From: DASQUK01 sp046723645
GTDB lineage: Bacteria > Actinomycetota > Acidimicrobiia > Acidimicrobiales > VFJN01
Length of the DNA stretch: 5,939 bases
Assembly: GCA_046723645.1 (NCBI GenBank)
Contig: JBKOUY010000160.1
Coordinates: 1-5,939, forward strand
Reading direction: 5' to 3'
Positions 4,645 through 5,939 of this stretch are shown here, in pieces. Position numbers and translations under genes: made by a program. Position 1 is the first letter of the stretch, and the number at the start of each line of letters is the position of its first letter. The notes below the pieces were generated by a model that was not told the DNA's origin, searched no databases, and was given only the letters and a program-made list of their open reading frames with translations.

Positions 4645-4926
4645 TCGCCCGTGCCCGAGTCCGGTTCGGCCCTCGATGCGGGCCCGGCGGCGCTCGAGCC
4701 GCGTCCGGCGCAGCCGGTGCACGACGAGCGGGTCGTATGCCACGGCGTCGGGATCGTCGAGCAGGGCGTTCAACAGTCGGTAGTAGCGGGTCGGCGACAG
4801 GTGCAGATGCTCGCGGATGCCGGCGCTCTTCGGCTTGGGGAGCATCCACCAGCAGCGCTCGAAATCGAGGATTGCCCGGTCAACATCGGTCAGGGGCACT
4901 TGGGTAAGGCTGGCGTGGCCACCCAT
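4642..4926 (-). CDS. DUF3263 family protein, helix-turn-helix-like
   Basis: A 94-residue protein of the actinobacterial DUF3263 family, function unknown. Family signatures are AILDFERCWWM (18-28), a helical segment IREHLHLSPTRYYRLLNALL (37-56) and DPLVVHRLRR (65-74), followed by an Arg-rich tail (to 94). The middle part has the layout of a helix-turn-helix, with SPTRYYRLLNAL as the likely recognition helix, and the basic tail could bind nucleic acid; this is inference. The ATG at 4926 gives a normal N-terminus, although the only Shine-Dalgarno-like run, GGGGG (4939-4943), is rather far at 12 nt. A GTG nine codons downstream is an alternative start. It heads the DUF3263, LytR_C and otsB cluster. 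As I recall, the same gene pair sits together in Mycobacterium tuberculosis (Rv0430-Rv0431), not far from groEL2 (Rv0440), which supports the assignment. Confidence 0.87.
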   Translation of the reverse strand: MGGHASLTQVPLTDVDRAILDFERCWWMLPKPKSAGIREHLHLSPTRYYRLLNALLDDPDAVAYDPLVVHRLRRTRLERRRARIEGRTGLGHGR

Positions 4927-4983
4927 TCAATGCAAGCACCCCCGTGGGACCGGAACCGGGGGCGGCGATATCGTCGCGCCGCC
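4927..4983. promoter_or_regulatory. Divergent promoter region of tRNA-Thr and the DUF3263 cluster
   Basis: For the tRNA on the plus strand, GGGACC (4946-4951), a 17-nt spacer and TATCGT (4969-4974) make a fair promoter whose start would fall about 3 nt before the mature tRNA. Two inverted repeats fill the region: CCCCCG, 12 nt, CGGGGG (4939-4962) and GGCGGCG, 9 nt, CGCCGCC (4961-4983). They share two bases, and the -10 sits in the loop of the second. No clear promoter is visible for the minus-strand DUF3263 gene, although one must lie here or within the tRNA. Confidence 0.4.
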
Positions 4984-5056
4984 GCCCGAGTAGCTCAGCC
5001 GGCAGAGCAGGCGCCTTGTAAGCGTCAGGCCGCGGGTTCGATTCCCGCCTCGGGCT
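4984..5056 (+). tRNA. tRNA-Thr, anticodon TGT
   Basis: A complete 73-nt cloverleaf. The acceptor stem GCCCGAG (4984-4990) pairs perfectly with CTCGGGC (5049-5055), and the discriminator base is T (5056). The D stem is GCTC/GAGC (4993-4996 and 5005-5008). The anticodon stem is GGCGC/GCGTC with one G-T pair, around the loop CTTGTAA, so the anticodon is TGT (5017-5019), reading ACA and related threonine codons. The T arm is GCGGG, TTCGATT, CCCGC (5032-5048). CCA is not encoded and must be added after transcription. It lies on the opposite strand to its protein-coding neighbours and converges on rlmB. Confidence 0.97.
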
Positions 5057-5059
5057 CGG

Positions 5060-5084
5060 GGAGGCGGCCGCGGTCAGCGCCTCC
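5060..5084 (+). terminator. Inverted repeat between tRNA-Thr and the end of rlmB
   Basis: GGAGGCG (5060-5066), an 11-nt loop and CGCCTCC (5078-5084) form a perfect 7-bp stem starting 4 nt after the tRNA. The right arm lies within the last codons of rlmB, whose stop is in the loop. Placed between two convergent genes, it could end transcription in both directions, but no T tract follows on either strand. Confidence 0.4.
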
Positions 5085-5939
5085 TGGCGATCTCGAAGCA
5101 TGCCAGCGCGGCTGCGGCCGACACGTTGAGCGAGCCCAGGCGGCCGTGCATGGGGATGGCCACCAGCTCGTCGCAGCGCTCGCGGACGAGGCGCGACAGC
5201 CCGCGGCCCTCGGCGCCGAGCACCAGGCACACGGGACCGTCCGCGGCCGCCACGTCGTAGAGCGACGTGGCGGCCTGGCCTTCGAGGCCGACCGCGTGCA
5301 CGCCGGCGTCCCGCATGCGCGCCAGCGCCGCTGGCAGGCCCCCGACGACGGCGATGGGCAGGTGCTCCACTGCGCCGGCCGCGGCCTTGGTGGCCGCCGG
5401 GGTGACGTGGACGGCCCGGTGTCGCGGGAGCAGCACCCCCGTCGCCCCCGCGCATTCCGCCGACCGCAGGATCGCCCCGAGGTTGCCGGGATCGGTCACG
5501 CCGTCCAGGGCGACCAGGAACGGCGCCGCCGCAGGTTCAACCCCGCCGACGCGCGTCGGGCCCGGGGCCGGCCGCCGCGCAGCGATCAGGTCGTCGAGGT
5601 CGGCCTCGGGCAGCGGTGCGGCGAGGGCCAGCACCCCCTGGGGAGCCTCGCTCCGCGCCCGGGCGGAGAAGCGCCCCCGTCCGACCACGTTCACGGGCAC
5701 GCGGTTGGCCTCCGCCAGCTCGCGGATGTCCCGGAGGATCGACGCGTCGCCCGCGTCGGCCTCCATCCACACCTCGTGGACCCGGCGGGTGCCCGCCAAC
5801 AGGAGCTCCCGGACCGCTTGGCGGCCCTCGACCTGGTCGCCGCCCAGGCCCCGGCCGGACGAGCTGACGCGCCCCCGCCGCCCCGCGGCGACGGCCGGCG
5901 GCCGGCCCTGCGCCGTCAGCTTCGTGGGCGGCGGCGCAC
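5074..5939 (-). CDS. rlmB: 23S rRNA 2'-O-methyltransferase RlmB (TrmH/SpoU family), start beyond the right edge
   Basis: Transfers methyl from S-adenosylmethionine to the ribose of a conserved 23S rRNA guanosine (G2251 in E. coli). The frame is open to the window edge, giving 287 visible residues. First comes a Pro/Arg-rich stretch (about 1-29), a common flexible extension in actinobacterial members. GLGGDQVEGRQAVRELLLAG (30-49) opens the substrate-binding domain, which runs to about 105. The SPOUT methyltransferase domain shows motif 1 LDGVTDPGNLGAILRSAE (Asn152 and Arg158 in visible numbering), motif 2 LVLGAEGRGLSRLV (about 239-252) and motif 3 IPMHGRLGSLNVSAA (Asn271), which form the trefoil-knot cofactor site. 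A TTG at 5799 is not the real start, because recognisable family sequence continues upstream of it. No in-frame ATG, GTG or TTG lies between there and the edge. The TrmH family is certain; RlmB rather than a paralog is likely from the N-terminal domain. Confidence 0.93.
   Translation of the reverse strand, partial: APPPTKLTAQGRPPAVAAGRRGRVSSSGRGLGGDQVEGRQAVRELLLAGTRRVHEVWMEADAGDASILRDIRELAEANRVPVNVVGRGRFSARARSEAPQGVLALAAPLPEADLDDLIAARRPAPGPTRVGGVEPAAAPFLVALDGVTDPGNLGAILRSAECAGATGVLLPRHRAVHVTPAATKAAAGAVEHLPIAVVGGLPAALARMRDAGVHAVGLEGQAATSLYDVAAADGPVCLVLGAEGRGLSRLVRERCDELVAIPMHGRLGSLNVSAAAALACFEIARRR

Noticed and set aside
4082..4849. A longer LytR_C protein starting at 4849
   Set aside because: It would overlap most of DUF3263, and the added residues are Pro/Arg-rich. 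The start at 4630 has a strong Shine-Dalgarno and a normal membrane-anchor position.
5799..5799. TTG as the true start of rlmB
   Set aside because: The upstream in-frame sequence GLGGDQVEGRQAVREL is conserved family sequence, so the gene must begin beyond the right edge.
1..5939. CRISPR array, insertion sequence, phage, attachment site or toxin-antitoxin signals
   Set aside because: I saw no spaced direct repeats, transposase or integrase motifs, or target-site duplications. The tRNA is intact with no duplicated 3' end nearby, and all genes are conserved chromosomal families.

Overview
This window comes from a high-GC bacterial chromosome, most likely an actinobacterium and plausibly of the class Acidimicrobiia or a relative. 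The lineage signal is the gene set: a CysO-type sulfur-carrier protein, a DUF3263 protein followed by a LytR_C (VirR-like) membrane protein, and a groEL with no groES beside it but with CIRCE operators. Codons end mostly in G or C. The class assignment is inference from gene content and style, not from a search.

Layout, left to right. Positions 1-266 hold the 5' end of groEL (minus strand, running off the left edge). Its leader (267-390) carries two CIRCE heat-shock operators with a TTGACT -35-like hexamer between them. Next on the minus strand are cysO (391-666) and a divergent type-I glycerate kinase (801-1799). A 112-bp divergent control region (1800-1911) separates the kinase from a plus-strand GT20 glycosyltransferase of the trehalose-6-phosphate synthase type (1912-3288). 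That gene meets a trehalose-6-phosphate phosphatase gene (otsB, 3285-4082, minus) tail to tail, sharing four bases. Upstream of otsB on the same strand, in a tight cluster, are a LytR_C-domain membrane protein (4082-4630) and a DUF3263 protein (4642-4926). A 57-bp spacer leads to a plus-strand tRNA-Thr(TGT) (4984-5056). The right end is the 3' part of rlmB (5074-5939, minus), whose start lies beyond the window.

How the genes fit together. The GT20 protein and OtsB would form the two-step OtsA-OtsB route to trehalose, arranged convergently instead of in one operon. The DUF3263, LytR_C and otsB genes look like one transcript, joined by an 11-nt gap and a TGATG stop-start overlap. This ties trehalose phosphate dephosphorylation to an envelope-associated protein pair. 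GroEL is predicted to be under HrcA/CIRCE heat-shock control. CysO would carry sulfide for CysM-type cysteine synthesis, though no cysM or mec gene is in view.

Overall this is mostly conserved housekeeping DNA. I found no CRISPR array, mobile element or defence system, and no clear new system. The items most worth a second look are the double CIRCE, the alternating GTGGG/CCCAC half-sites in front of the GT20 gene, the divergent GT20 and glycerate kinase proteins, and the DUF3263-LytR_C-otsB cluster.
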